Made by a program: the position numbers and the translations under genes. The notes under the pieces were generated by a model. That model saw only the letters and a program-made list of their open reading frames with translations. It made no database searches and was not told where the DNA came from. From the NCBI RefSeq assembly GCF_042435035.1, contig NZ_JBHMQT010000055.1:95804-159803 (forward strand): a DNA stretch of 64,000 nucleotides. Direction: 5' to 3'. Numbering within the stretch: position 1 is the stretch's first letter; the number at the start of each line of letters is the position of its first letter. The DNA comes from Sphaerimonospora cavernae (GTDB lineage Bacteria; Actinomycetota; Actinomycetes; Streptosporangiales; Streptosporangiaceae). Below, piece by piece: positions 55,129 to 64,000 of the stretch.

Positions 55129-55900
55129 GGCGACCGAGGGCGGGCCGACCGGGGGCGGGACTCCGACGGTCATTGTGGACGACCTCCACATCGTCTACAA
55201 GGTGTACGGCGCGGGCGGCGACGCCGAGAAGGGGAACGCGGCGAACGCGCTCATGCGCGTCCTGCGCCGCCAGGGGCGGCCGCAGATGAAGGAGGTCCAC
55301 GCCGTCAAAGGCGTGACCTTCGTCGCGCATCACGGCGACGCGATCGGCATCATCGGCCGCAACGGCTCGGGCAAGTCGACGCTGCTGCGGGCGATCGCGG
55401 GGCTTCTCCCCCCGCACAAGGGCGCCGTCTACACCAACGGACAGCCGTCCCTGCTGGGCGTCAACGCCGCGCTCATGAAGGAGCTCACCGGCGAGCGGAA
55501 CATCGTGCTCGGCTGCTACGCCATGGGCATGACCCCCACCGAGGTGCGCGAGAAGTACGACGAGATCGTGGACTTCTCCGGCATCGGGGAGTTCGTCCAG
55601 TTCCCCATGTCGACCTACTCCTCCGGAATGGGCGCCCGGCTGCGCTTCGCCATCTCATCGGCCAAGACGCACGACGTACTGCTCATCGACGAGGCCCTCG
55701 CGACCGGAGACCGCGAGTTCAAGCGCAGGAGCCAGCAGCGCATCAAGCAGATGCGCGAGGCCGCCGGGACGGTCTTCCTGGTAGCGCACAATCTTGACGT
55801 GATCGAGGAGACCTGCAACCGGGTGATCTGGCTCCACAAGGGGAAGATCAGGATGCAGGGCGATCCGCAGGAGGTTCTGGACGCCTACAACAAGGCCTGA
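55121..55900 (+). CDS. ABC exporter ATP-binding protein (TagH/Wzt-type)
   Basis: 259 residues from the GTG at 55121, 8 bp inside the permease gene. IIGRNGSGKSTLLRAIAGLL (Walker A), YSSGMGARLRFAISSA (signature), VLLIDEALATGDREFKRRS (Walker B) and VAHNLDVIEETCNRVIWL. No C-terminal glycan-binding domain, so it is TagH-like rather than a long Wzt. Confidence 0.92.
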   Translation: MAEATEGGPTGGGTPTVIVDDLHIVYKVYGAGGDAEKGNAANALMRVLRRQGRPQMKEVHAVKGVTFVAHHGDAIGIIGRNGSGKSTLLRAIAGLLPPHKGAVYTNGQPSLLGVNAALMKELTGERNIVLGCYAMGMTPTEVREKYDEIVDFSGIGEFVQFPMSTYSSGMGARLRFAISSAKTHDVLLIDEALATGDREFKRRSQQRIKQMREAAGTVFLVAHNLDVIEETCNRVIWLHKGKIRMQGDPQEVLDAYNKA

Positions 55901-55919
55901 TCCACAGAGAGGGTGAACC

Positions 55920-56456
55920 GTGCCGACGCCGCCACCGATTCCCTACGAACACCTCCCCGAGGTGGCCGAACTGACCGTGGAGAGCGACGATGTCCGCGAC
56001 GGCGAACGCCTCAGCGAGAACCACGTCTTCAACGACTGGGGCATGTCCGGGCAGAACACCTCCCCGCACCTTCGCTGGTCAGGCGCCCCGGAGGGCACCC
56101 GAAGCTACGCGGTGACCTGCTTCGACCCGGACGCGCCGACGGGGAGCGGATTCTGGCACTGGGTCCTGTTCGACATCCCGGCCGAGGTGACCGAACTGCC
56201 CGCCGGCGCGGGCAGCGCCCCGGACTTCGAGGGTCTGCCCCCGGGCGCCGTGCACGCCCGCAACGACTACGGCCTGAAGTCGTACGGCGGAGCCGCCCCG
56301 CCCCCCGGACACCCGCATCGCTATCTGTTCGCCGTGCACGCCCTCAGCGTGGAGAAGCTGGGCGTGGGCGACGACGCCTCGCCGGCCGTCGTCGGGTTCA
56401 ACATCACGGCGGGCACCCTCGCCCGCGGATACATCGCGCCGGTGTACGCGACTTGA
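55920..56456 (+). CDS. YbhB/YbcL-family (PEBP, Raf-kinase-inhibitor-like) protein
   Basis: 178 residues from the GTG at 55920. NTSPHLRWSGAPEGTRSYAV, CFDPDAPTGSGFWHWVLFDIP and NDYGLKSYGGAAPPPGHPHRYLF are the anion-pocket motifs of phosphatidylethanolamine-binding proteins. Cytosolic, no signal peptide. Function in bacteria is unclear. It follows the exporter by 19 bp. Confidence 0.93.
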   Translation: MPTPPPIPYEHLPEVAELTVESDDVRDGERLSENHVFNDWGMSGQNTSPHLRWSGAPEGTRSYAVTCFDPDAPTGSGFWHWVLFDIPAEVTELPAGAGSAPDFEGLPPGAVHARNDYGLKSYGGAAPPPGHPHRYLFAVHALSVEKLGVGDDASPAVVGFNITAGTLARGYIAPVYAT

Positions 56457-56471
56457 TACCGCCGCGCCCCT

Positions 56472-56501
56472 CGTTCGACTATCATTCGAACGGAGATTCG
56501 A
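56472..56501. promoter_or_regulatory. TCGA-rich operator candidate (possible LexA-like box)
   Basis: CGTTCGA (56472-56478) and TCGAACG (56486-56492) form a 7-bp dyad around TATCAT (56480-56485), a possible -10. Overlapping it, TCGAAC-GGAG-ATTCGA (56486-56501) differs by one base from the actinobacterial SOS pattern TCGAAC-N4-GTTCGA. The site is 18 bp upstream of the small gene at 56519. Confidence 0.5.
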
Positions 56502-56518
56502 TGTAGGGGAGGGGTGGG

Positions 56519-56704
56519 ATGAGCGAGCTGGCGACGGCGATCGACAACCTGGCCGCCGAAGATCCCGCGGAGCTTCCGTTGGGGACTCTCACCGAGCAGC
56601 TCATCGAGCTGCACTGGCAGATGGCCCGGCTGCAGGCCCAGATCGCCCGACGCACCCACGTCCGCGGCCCGGCCGCCTGCCGCCTTCCCGAGCGGGCCAA
56701 CTGA
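56519..56704 (+). CDS. Small hypothetical helical protein
   Basis: 61 residues with a strong GGGGAGGGG ribosome site. Mostly amphipathic helix (ATAIDNLAAEDPAELPLGTL, LIELHWQMARLQAQIARRTH). No family recognised. The TCGA-rich operator upstream and the terminator downstream argue that it is a real, regulated transcript. Confidence 0.65.
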   Translation: MSELATAIDNLAAEDPAELPLGTLTEQLIELHWQMARLQAQIARRTHVRGPAACRLPERAN

Positions 56705-56768
56705 GTCAGAGCACCGCGCCCGACCGCTACTCGGCGGTCATCCGCATCGCTGTCATCACATGAGAAGA

Positions 56769-56799
56769 ACCGGCCGGCATCCAGTGGATGCCGGCCGGT
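56769..56799 (+). terminator. Terminator after the small helical-protein gene
   Basis: Perfect 14-bp stem (ACCGGCCGGCATCC at 56769-56782, complement 56786-56799) with a 3-nt loop, 64 bp past the stop and facing the convergent secreted-protein gene. Confidence 0.85.
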
Positions 56800-56874
56800 G
56801 TTCGTGCCGGGTCTAGAGTCCGATGTTCACAGCGGCGCCGGCTGCCGCCGCATCGGTCGCTCGATCGACTCGGA

Positions 56875-57321
56875 TCAGTTGCCGTCGCGGCAGGGGTCGT
56901 CGTGGCAGGGGCGGCAGCCGTCGTGGCAGCCGTCGTGGCAAGGCCGCCCGTCGTCGCCGCACTTGACTATGACCACGGTCGTGGTGGGCTTCCTGCCCCA
57001 GTCGCCCCGGTGCACCCAGCCGGGCCTGGCGCCGTCGAGCTTTCCATTCCGGTAGGTGTCGACGTCGTTGCAGGCGAATGCCTGCGTGTTCGTACGCTGG
57101 TTGCCGGCGTCGGCAGCGACCCCAAGGATGGGGAGGGCGATTCCGCCGATCGAGATCGGCACCTGCAGCGGGGTGCAGTTGAGATTCAGGAGGCCAGCCT
57201 GGTTGACATTCGGGTTGTCACCTCCCCAGCCGGTGACGGCGGCCTGGGCCGGCGCGGCGAGCGCGCCCCCGATGCCGACGGCAAGTGCGACTGCGGCGGC
57301 CGCCTTAGCGATTCGCTTCAT
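56875..57321 (-). CDS. Secreted protein with Cys/His/Asp-rich tail
   Basis: 148 residues. Sec signal peptide MKRIAKAAAAVALAVGIGGA with an AQAA cleavage region near residue 28. The mature part NVNQAGLLNLNCTPLQVPIS and AFACND (two Cys, likely one disulfide) recalls small actinobacterial secreted surface proteins but is not a chaplin. The last ~28 residues contain CGDDGRPCHDGCHDGCRPCH and DDPCRDGN, a repeated C-H-D-G pattern that could bind metal. No relative was recognised. Confidence 0.82.
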   Translation of the reverse strand: MKRIAKAAAAVALAVGIGGALAAPAQAAVTGWGGDNPNVNQAGLLNLNCTPLQVPISIGGIALPILGVAADAGNQRTNTQAFACNDVDTYRNGKLDGARPGWVHRGDWGRKPTTTVVIVKCGDDGRPCHDGCHDGCRPCHDDPCRDGN

Positions 57322-57759
57322 TGTTTCCCCCGGTTCTTGTTCTTTTCACGAGAGCGGGAATGACGAACCCAAGTACCCCCGTGCGTCGGCACCCGCCGAC
57401 TGAGACGACGAATTTCTATCAGCTCTCCGGCCTCGAGGGGTGACGGTCTCCGCTGGCCCTCCCAGCAGGTACGGGCAGCCTCGCGCCGGTAAAGTCCGGA
57501 TATGAGAGGACCATCGGCCACCGTCAGGTCAGGCCTCATCCGTCTCAAGAAAAAGGCACAGTAAACGCATCTACGAAACCGGGAAACCATTCTTTCCGGT
57601 GGCTTTTGACGTTGCGCCTCAGACGGCCGCGCCGACCGGCGGCATCCCACGGGATTCGAGTCCGAGGCAGGCCCGGCAGGACCGTGTGGATGGCCTGGTT
57701 CGACGGCCGAACACCGTCGCACTATCGCGACATATCGCGTTTGGCGCTAGGCTGGTCGT
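57322..57759. other. 438-bp divergent region between the secreted-protein gene and DUF1707
   Basis: Holds the secreted-protein leader (GGGGGAAACA before its ATG at the left). At the right, TAGGCT (57748-57753) ends six bases before the GTG at 57760, a leaderless-type promoter for DUF1707. Reading frames in between have no support. Confidence 0.5.
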
Positions 57760-58350
57760 GTGACTTCCCTCACCCCGTTCACGGGAGATGACCCCGCCCA
57801 GCGCGCCTCCGACGCGGACCGCGACCGGATCGCGGCCGTCCTCGGTGAGGCGCTCGCCACCGGTCGCCTGACCAGCGCCGAGCACGCGGACAGGCTCGAC
57901 GCCGCCTACTCGGCCGTGACGCTCGGTGACCTCGTACCTCTGATAAAAGACCTTCCCGAGGTGTCACACTCGCCGTCCTCCCCCATCGCGGGCTTCATCA
58001 CGGGCGCGGAGAACCACCTGGTCTCCGCTGTCTTCAGCAAGGTGATCCGGCGTGGACGCTGGGTGGCCGGCCGCCGCACCGAACTGCGCTCCGTCTTCGG
58101 CGCGCTGATCGTGAACCTCGGCGACGCCGTCCTGCCGGGCCGCGAGGTCACGCTGGAGCTCAACTCGTTCTGCGGCAAGATCATCGTGGCGGTTCCGCCC
58201 GGTGCCCGCGTCGTCGACGAAGGCAGCGCACTGTTCTCCAAGCGCTCAGTGACCGGAGGAGAACCGGGAGAAGGTCCGCTCATCCGAATCACCGGCCAGG
58301 CGCGCTTCGGCAAGATCGTCGTCTATCGCGGGCAGCGCCCGACCTCGTGA
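57760..58350 (+). CDS. DUF1707 / LiaF-like cell-envelope response protein
   Basis: 196 residues from the GTG at 57760. The N-terminal DUF1707 domain reads QRASDADRDRIAAVLGEALATGRLTSAEHADRLDAAYSA. The C-terminal LiaF-like beta-helix reads SVFGALIVNLGDAVLPGREVTLELNSFCGKIIVAVPPGARVV. Probably a cytosolic or membrane-peripheral sensor of envelope stress. No ribosome site; the -10-like TAGGCT suggests a leaderless mRNA. Confidence 0.9.
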   Translation: MTSLTPFTGDDPAQRASDADRDRIAAVLGEALATGRLTSAEHADRLDAAYSAVTLGDLVPLIKDLPEVSHSPSSPIAGFITGAENHLVSAVFSKVIRRGRWVAGRRTELRSVFGALIVNLGDAVLPGREVTLELNSFCGKIIVAVPPGARVVDEGSALFSKRSVTGGEPGEGPLIRITGQARFGKIVVYRGQRPTS

Positions 58351-58386
58351 TTAGGGTGCTGCCATCTGATTAGGATGCGGCCATGC
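58349..58386 (+). repeat. Tandem 19-bp duplication of the plsX promoter and start
   Basis: Two adjacent copies, 58349-58367 and 58368-58386, agree at 15 of 19 positions. Each has a TAGGxT -10 (TAGGGT, TAGGAT) followed by six bases and then ATC in the first copy or ATG in the second. The second copy is the live leaderless start of plsX; the first looks like a duplicated promoter without a start codon. Confidence 0.75.
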
Positions 58387-59411
58387 AGGCTGGAGGGCGA
58401 GGACCGCTCATCGCCCTCGACGCGATGGGTGGCGACCACGCGCCCGGCGAGATCGTGGCGGGAGCCGTACAGGCCGTCCGGGAACGCGACGTCCGGGTCG
58501 TCCTCGTGGGCCGGCCGTACGAGCTTCACCGGGCGCTGGCCGAACACGACGCGGTCGCCGAGGTCCCCATCGTCCGGGCGGATGAGGCGCTCACGATGGA
58601 CGAGGGCGCCCTCGCCACCTTGCGCCGTCCCCGCTCCAGCATCGCCGTCGCCTGCCATCTCGTGCGGCGCGGCGACGCCGCGGCCATCGTCTCCGCCGGA
58701 TCGACCGCCGGCGTGGTCGCCACCGGCCGGCTGCGCCTGCGCGGCCAGCCCGGCGTCGTACGGCCAGCGATCGCGGTGGTCCTGCCGACCAGGCCCAAGC
58801 CGACCGTGCTGCTGGACGCGGGTGCCACCGCGGATGCCAAACCGGAGATGCTGGTGCAGTTCGCCCACCTCGGCGTGGCGTACGGCGAAGCCGGACTGGG
58901 CATGCGAGATCCCCGGGTCGGGCTGCTCACCATCGGCGCCGAGGCGGAGAAGGGCAACAAGCTCGCCAAGCGCGCCCACGAACTGCTCTCCAACGCCGCC
59001 GGTCTCAACTTCGCCGGCAACGTCGAGGGGCACGACCTGCTCACCGGGAAGGTCGACGTCGTCGTCACCGACGGTTTCACCGGCAACGTCGCACTGAAGA
59101 CCATCGAAGGCAGCGTTCGCTACGCCTTCGGCCAGCTCAGGGAGGCCATCGAGGAGAGCCGCCTGGCCCGCCTCGGCGGGGTGCTGCAACGGTCGCGGCT
59201 CCGTGAGCTGAGCGGCAGGCTCGACCCCGAATCGCAGGGCGGTGCCGTACTGCTGGGCCTCAACGGAACCGTGGTGATCGCACATGGCTCCTCACGGGCC
59301 AGAGGCATCGCGGGGGCCTGCGAGCTCGCCGCCAGGCTGGCGTCCCAGGGCATCGTGTCCCGGATCGGCGAACGCGTCGCGTCCACCCCGAAACCACATC
59401 GCCTCTGGTAG
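58383..59411 (+). CDS. plsX: Phosphate acyltransferase PlsX
   Basis: 342 residues. LIALDAMGGDHAPGEIVAGA at the N-terminus, VSAGSTAGVVATGRLRLRG, VLLDAGATADAKPEMLVQFA, GLLTIGAEAEKGNKLAKRAH, NVEGHDLLTGKVDVVVTDGFTGN and GLNGTVVIAHGSS. It makes acyl-phosphate from acyl-ACP for phospholipid synthesis. Unusually for plsX, no fabH, rpmF or acpP neighbours are seen. TAGGAT lies six bases upstream of the ATG. Confidence 0.95.
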   Translation: MQAGGRGPLIALDAMGGDHAPGEIVAGAVQAVRERDVRVVLVGRPYELHRALAEHDAVAEVPIVRADEALTMDEGALATLRRPRSSIAVACHLVRRGDAAAIVSAGSTAGVVATGRLRLRGQPGVVRPAIAVVLPTRPKPTVLLDAGATADAKPEMLVQFAHLGVAYGEAGLGMRDPRVGLLTIGAEAEKGNKLAKRAHELLSNAAGLNFAGNVEGHDLLTGKVDVVVTDGFTGNVALKTIEGSVRYAFGQLREAIEESRLARLGGVLQRSRLRELSGRLDPESQGGAVLLGLNGTVVIAHGSSRARGIAGACELAARLASQGIVSRIGERVASTPKPHRLW

Positions 59412-59490
59412 CCACCGGTCTATAGCCGCCTCAGATGGTCGGCGCTGGTAGGTGGGCTGATAAGCGGTGGGGGCTGTCTACGCGCGCCGA

Positions 59491-59496
59491 TAAGCT
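59491..59496 (+). promoter_or_regulatory. -10 element (TAAGCT) for a leaderless argS transcript
   Basis: TAAGCT ends exactly six bases before the argS ATG at 59503, the same spacing as at DUF1707 and plsX. Confidence 0.6.
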
Positions 59497-59502
59497 TTGT
59501 GC

Positions 59503-61227
<1,725 letters not shown>

Positions 61228-61325
61228 AGCGCCGATCGGCGCGTCCTGTCCACCCTTACCGCGTCAGAGGTTTACTCTGGCGCGGTCAAGGGAGTGCCTG
61301 CCAATCCCTCGGGGAGCGTTTTCGC

Positions 61326-62885
61326 GTGAGCATGGACCTGACCATAAGCCCGGACCCCGGGAACGTCGAGACCGGGAGCGTCGAGACGGGGAACGTCCCG
61401 ACCGGGAACACCGAGAACTTCGGGGACGACCAGAACGGTGCAGGCGGGGAGGACCCGGCGAGCCCGGGGAACGCGGGCAGCAGCGGAAACCCGGCAGGCA
61501 CGGCCGAACTGCACCGCTACGCCCAAGCGCTCCTCGTCCATCTGGCGGCCGACGGCAGCGCCCCCGCCCTCCCGCCCGGCGTCACCGACGTCCCCGGCTA
61601 CTGGCTGGCGCCCGCCATCGAGGCCCTCGTGCTCATCATGTCGGGACAGGACGCCCTGGAACCCCTGGCTCACGCCACCCAACTCGACGATCGGCACACC
61701 ACGCTCTTCCTGTGCCTGGCGCTTGCGGTGTGCGGCCAGGGAGACCGGATCCACGCGTCGTGGCTCGGCACCGCCTTCGGCGAACTGTCCGCCGACCATC
61801 CGGTGACCCACGGTCAGCGAGCCCTGTGGCTCGCCGCCGCACGCGGCGCCTACGGTCCGGTGGGCAAAATCTTCGTGCTGCGCAAACTGGACGCGGTGGC
61901 CGTACCGACCGAGGACGAGCGGTGGCTGGCGGCCCTCAGCGCGCCGGAGGCCCTGGGAGGTACGGCGCCCGCCGCGGATTCAGGTGCCGCGGAGGCGGAA
62001 GTGCCCGTGCCGCAGTCGCTCCAGGACTTCCCCGAGCTGGCGAACGTCTCGGAGATCACGAAGGCGATCGAGGCGGCGGCCCTGCTGCGACGGCTACGGG
62101 AACGATGCGCCGAGATCACGTCCGCGCCGCAGCGGAGCGAAAGCGAAGGCGGAGTCGAGGTCACCAAGGTGGTCAGCGGCATGATCTGGGCCGAAGACGA
62201 ACCCCTGGCCGTGCTCCGATCGCTGATCGGGCAGGGCGAGCCCCAAGGACCGCTGAGTTCACTCACCGGCCATCTGCTACATGACGTACAGCCAGACGGT
62301 GACCCGCATCTGGCGGCGCTCGCGATCTATTTGGCCGCACCCTCGGTGAAAGCGGCGGCCGAAACCCTCGCCAAGGTGGTACGTGAGCCTCCGCCGGACA
62401 CCGTGACCTTGTCAATCCTCGGATACCCGGTGAAGCTCCGCCCGGAAGGGCCCGACCAGGAAACCCTGTCCGCCGCCGAACATCGGATCGTGACCGAATG
62501 CGTTCCCCGCCGGTCCCACCCCGGGCCCGCTTACCTTCTGGTGAGCGTCGCGGTTGTGGCGACCGTGGCCGGACTCGCTGTGGCGCTGTCCAGCGCTCTC
62601 GAGGTCTGGTCTCTCGGGGGCTGGGCCTCCTTGGGCTGGGTCATCGCGGGAGCGGGACTCGGACTCGGTGCGTGGGGCGGTCGTCTGCTCTGGGGGCGCA
62701 GGGCGCGAGAACAGGCCGAAATCGAGAAGGTACAGAAGCGGGCACGGGAGCTGTCCGATCTCGCCGACAAGGCCGTGTGGGTCCTACACGAGTACGCCAG
62801 AGAAGCGGAGGAACGGGCCGACGCCGCCGACCAGGACCTGGTCGATCTGACTCGGCTGCTCCGTCGCGGCCCCCGCGCCGCATAA
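61326..62885 (+). CDS. Membrane protein of unknown function with C-terminal coiled coil
   Basis: 519 residues from the GTG at 61326 (GGGGAG nine bases upstream; the ATG at 61332 is also possible). Residues 1-55 are a Gly/Asn/Pro/Glu-rich linker with GNVETGSVETGNVPTGNTEN repeats. A helical soluble domain follows to about 390, then two membrane helices (about 402-424 and 431-453), and a charged coiled coil (EQAEIEKVQKRARELSDLAD and beyond). No family recognised. Confidence 0.75.
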   Translation: MSMDLTISPDPGNVETGSVETGNVPTGNTENFGDDQNGAGGEDPASPGNAGSSGNPAGTAELHRYAQALLVHLAADGSAPALPPGVTDVPGYWLAPAIEALVLIMSGQDALEPLAHATQLDDRHTTLFLCLALAVCGQGDRIHASWLGTAFGELSADHPVTHGQRALWLAAARGAYGPVGKIFVLRKLDAVAVPTEDERWLAALSAPEALGGTAPAADSGAAEAEVPVPQSLQDFPELANVSEITKAIEAAALLRRLRERCAEITSAPQRSESEGGVEVTKVVSGMIWAEDEPLAVLRSLIGQGEPQGPLSSLTGHLLHDVQPDGDPHLAALAIYLAAPSVKAAAETLAKVVREPPPDTVTLSILGYPVKLRPEGPDQETLSAAEHRIVTECVPRRSHPGPAYLLVSVAVVATVAGLAVALSSALEVWSLGGWASLGWVIAGAGLGLGAWGGRLLWGRRAREQAEIEKVQKRARELSDLADKAVWVLHEYAREAEERADAADQDLVDLTRLLRRGPRAA

Positions 62886-63098
62886 CCGATCGTTCGGTGT
62901 AAACGCCGGGGAACGGGAAAGACCGGCAGAAGCCCGGACGACGCGACGGGGCAAAGATTGGGCGGCCGCGGAGTACGGCACTGGTGCGGCACCCCCGACT
63001 TCAGCCGAAGCCGGGGTGCATATCCGCCATTCCAGATCAGCGGCCGGTGAAACGGTTACCGGTCGATCGTGTAACCATCCATCCTCGTAATCAGCTGA

Positions 63099-63479
63099 TC
63101 AAGCAGTGGAAACCTCTACGCTGGCCGGCGTGATCAGAAATACCTTGTCGGCGATCCGCTCAATGCGGCCCTCGCAGCCATAAGCCAGCCCGGCGGCGAA
63201 GTCCACCATCCGCGTAGCCTCGGTCGTGGACATGCCTGCCACGTCCATCACGACGGCATTCCCCTCCCGAAAATGCCGCCCCAGCGTCAGCGCGTCGTCG
63301 TACTTCAGCGGACGAACCATCACGATCTTTGCCGCCTCCGCGGCAGGCTGCCACCGCTTGGCGGCACGTTCCGCAGCCGGCATCCAGTCGTCCGCGTAGT
63401 CCTCGTCGCCGTAAGCCTCGTCGTACTGGTCCACTCCACCCAGGCCAAGGTAGCTCGCCACCTTGCGCACTGCCCCCAT
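63099..63479 (-). CDS. SepF-like cell-division protein
   Basis: 126 residues from the ATG at 63479. An N-terminal amphipathic segment, MGAVRKVASYLGLGGVDQYD, for membrane binding, an acidic linker, and the SepF core VRPLKYDDALTLGRHFREGN, VVMDVAGMSTTEATRMVDFA and AGLAYGCEGRIERIADKVFL. SepF tethers FtsZ to the membrane. It is short and not next to ftsZ, so it is probably a secondary paralogue of the SflA/SflB kind. The preceding 213 bp (62886-63098) show no gene. Confidence 0.9.
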   Translation of the reverse strand: MGAVRKVASYLGLGGVDQYDEAYGDEDYADDWMPAAERAAKRWQPAAEAAKIVMVRPLKYDDALTLGRHFREGNAVVMDVAGMSTTEATRMVDFAAGLAYGCEGRIERIADKVFLITPASVEVSTA

Positions 63480-63595
63480 CGGCTCGTCCTTTTCCGACTT
63501 GTCCTTTTCCGGGCTCGTCCCGATACAAGGGACCGTAATCGACACCTCAGCGGCGCCCCACCGACACGCCCGAGCATTTAATTGTTTTTGGTTCG

Positions 63596-63988
63596 CTAAT
63601 GTGGAGGGCCAGTAACTTCATCTTCCCGTTGATCGATCCTCATGCCGTTCCACTCTAACTCCATGCTCGCTGCCCCGTGCAACTCCTCGCAAACGGATAA
63701 CACCGGCCAGAGGGCAACCCAGTCGGCGGGCAGCCCAATCGGTAGGCGATCCTGGCCGCTTGCCGCCACGGCCGCCACGGACTCCGGGCGGCCGGCCGTC
63801 AACGTCAAGGCCAGGCTCGGGCGGGCCTTGCTGGGCGGTGGTGTCGGGTGGTGGCTGGAGTGTGGTGGCGGCTGGGGAGATCTTGAGCCCGGACACGGAT
63901 AGAAACACCCCCCGGGGGGGAACACCCCCCCCGGGGGAGAACACCCCCAGAAACACGTGAAGGCCACCCCACAAGGGATGGCCTCCAC
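63596..63988 (-). CDS. Possible small protein, start uncertain
   Basis: The C-terminal ~75 residues read like protein (SLALTLTAGRPESVAAVAAS, LPADWVALWPVLSVCEELHG, SMELEWNGMRIDQREDEVTG). The N-terminal part crosses the C/G tracts and the hairpin at 63961-63984 and is Pro/Cys/Gly-rich nonsense. If real, translation probably begins internally, near 63780. No family recognised. Confidence 0.3.
   Translation of the reverse strand: MEAIPCGVAFTCFWGCSPPGGVFPPGGCFYPCPGSRSPQPPPHSSHHPTPPPSKARPSLALTLTAGRPESVAAVAASGQDRLPIGLPADWVALWPVLSVCEELHGAASMELEWNGMRIDQREDEVTGPPH
63906..63949. repeat. C-tract/G-tract repeats
   Basis: ACACCCCCC followed by GGGGGGG, then AACACCCCCCCC and GGGGG, then AACACCCCC: a short unit with self-complementary C and G runs repeated two and a half times. 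It lies within the 520-bp region right of the sepF-like gene. Confidence 0.8.
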
Positions 63989-64000
63989 AAAAAGATTGTC

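Noticed and set aside
63961..63984. Hairpin at the right edge as a terminator
   Set aside because: Stem AGGCCA-C-CCC with GGG-A-TGGCCT is interrupted by a mismatch and has no T-run in either direction; the gene it would serve is outside the window or uncertain.

Overview
The window is high-GC actinobacterial chromosome. It carries long GTG- and TTG-started genes, DUF2530/DUF3027/DUF3263/DUF1707 proteins, a DUF397/DUF5753 pair, CGNR zinc-finger regulators, a SARP/AfsR-type regulator, a groEL2-type chaperonin under CIRCE operators, and an actinobacterial XPB helicase. A mycelial actinomycete of the Streptosporangiales type is my best guess. That placement is an inference from gene content, not a measurement.

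Layout. (1) 1-11.3 kb is mostly conserved core: a MarR-MFS pair, a purine permease, DUF2530, an operon running leftward (cold-shock-domain protein, DUF3027, sacsin/HSP90-like ATPase), and a divergent pair (helicase-associated protein, XPB helicase). (2) 11.4-28.2 kb is accessory. It has three CGNR (ABATE-type) regulators beside redox or membrane genes: HPP + PNPOx, a Tat-exported vanadium-type haloperoxidase, and VOC + PNPOx + ferredoxin + ferredoxin reductase. Each regulator region carries a similar CTAA...TTAG dyad of 29-30 bp. Between them lies a LysR/cupin/glutamate mutase (S+E)/CreE-HpyO-like flavoprotein/acyl-adenylating enzyme cluster that looks like a small biosynthetic pathway starting from 3-methylaspartate. 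An ISAzo13-type transposase remnant closes it. (3) 28.6-37.7 kb holds HelR, a PIN/AbrB toxin-antitoxin pair, a scarred junction of two gene fragments next to DUF397, groEL, a cold-shock gene, a MoaD-like protein, thrC and an ECF sigma factor.

(4) 37.7-48.0 kb is the most interesting part. Trehalose genes otsA and otsB (with DUF3263) flank a 7.5-kb cassette. Six genes run leftward: a short LuxR-type regulator, a 53-residue precursor peptide with six cysteines in a C-C-CC-C-C pattern, a membrane-anchored MauD/TlpA-like thioredoxin, an ABC exporter without a peptidase domain, a small S26 leader peptidase, and a MauE-like membrane protein. A divergent SARP-NB-ARC-TPR regulator of 1085 residues lies opposite, with a perfect 17-bp palindrome between them. 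The simplest reading is an unmodified-backbone, disulfide-stabilised secreted peptide. It would be exported by the ABC transporter, cut by the dedicated S26 peptidase and oxidised by the MauD/MauE pair. No lanthionine, lasso, thiopeptide or radical-SAM enzyme is present.

(5) 48.1-64 kb is core again: an oppABCDF peptide importer, a two-gene polysaccharide-type ABC exporter, a PEBP-like protein, a small gene with a TCGA-rich operator, a secreted Cys/His/Asp-tailed protein, three apparently leaderless genes (DUF1707, plsX, argS), a membrane protein of unknown function, and a SepF-like protein. The right edge holds an odd C/G-tract repeat. No rRNA, tRNA or CRISPR array was seen.
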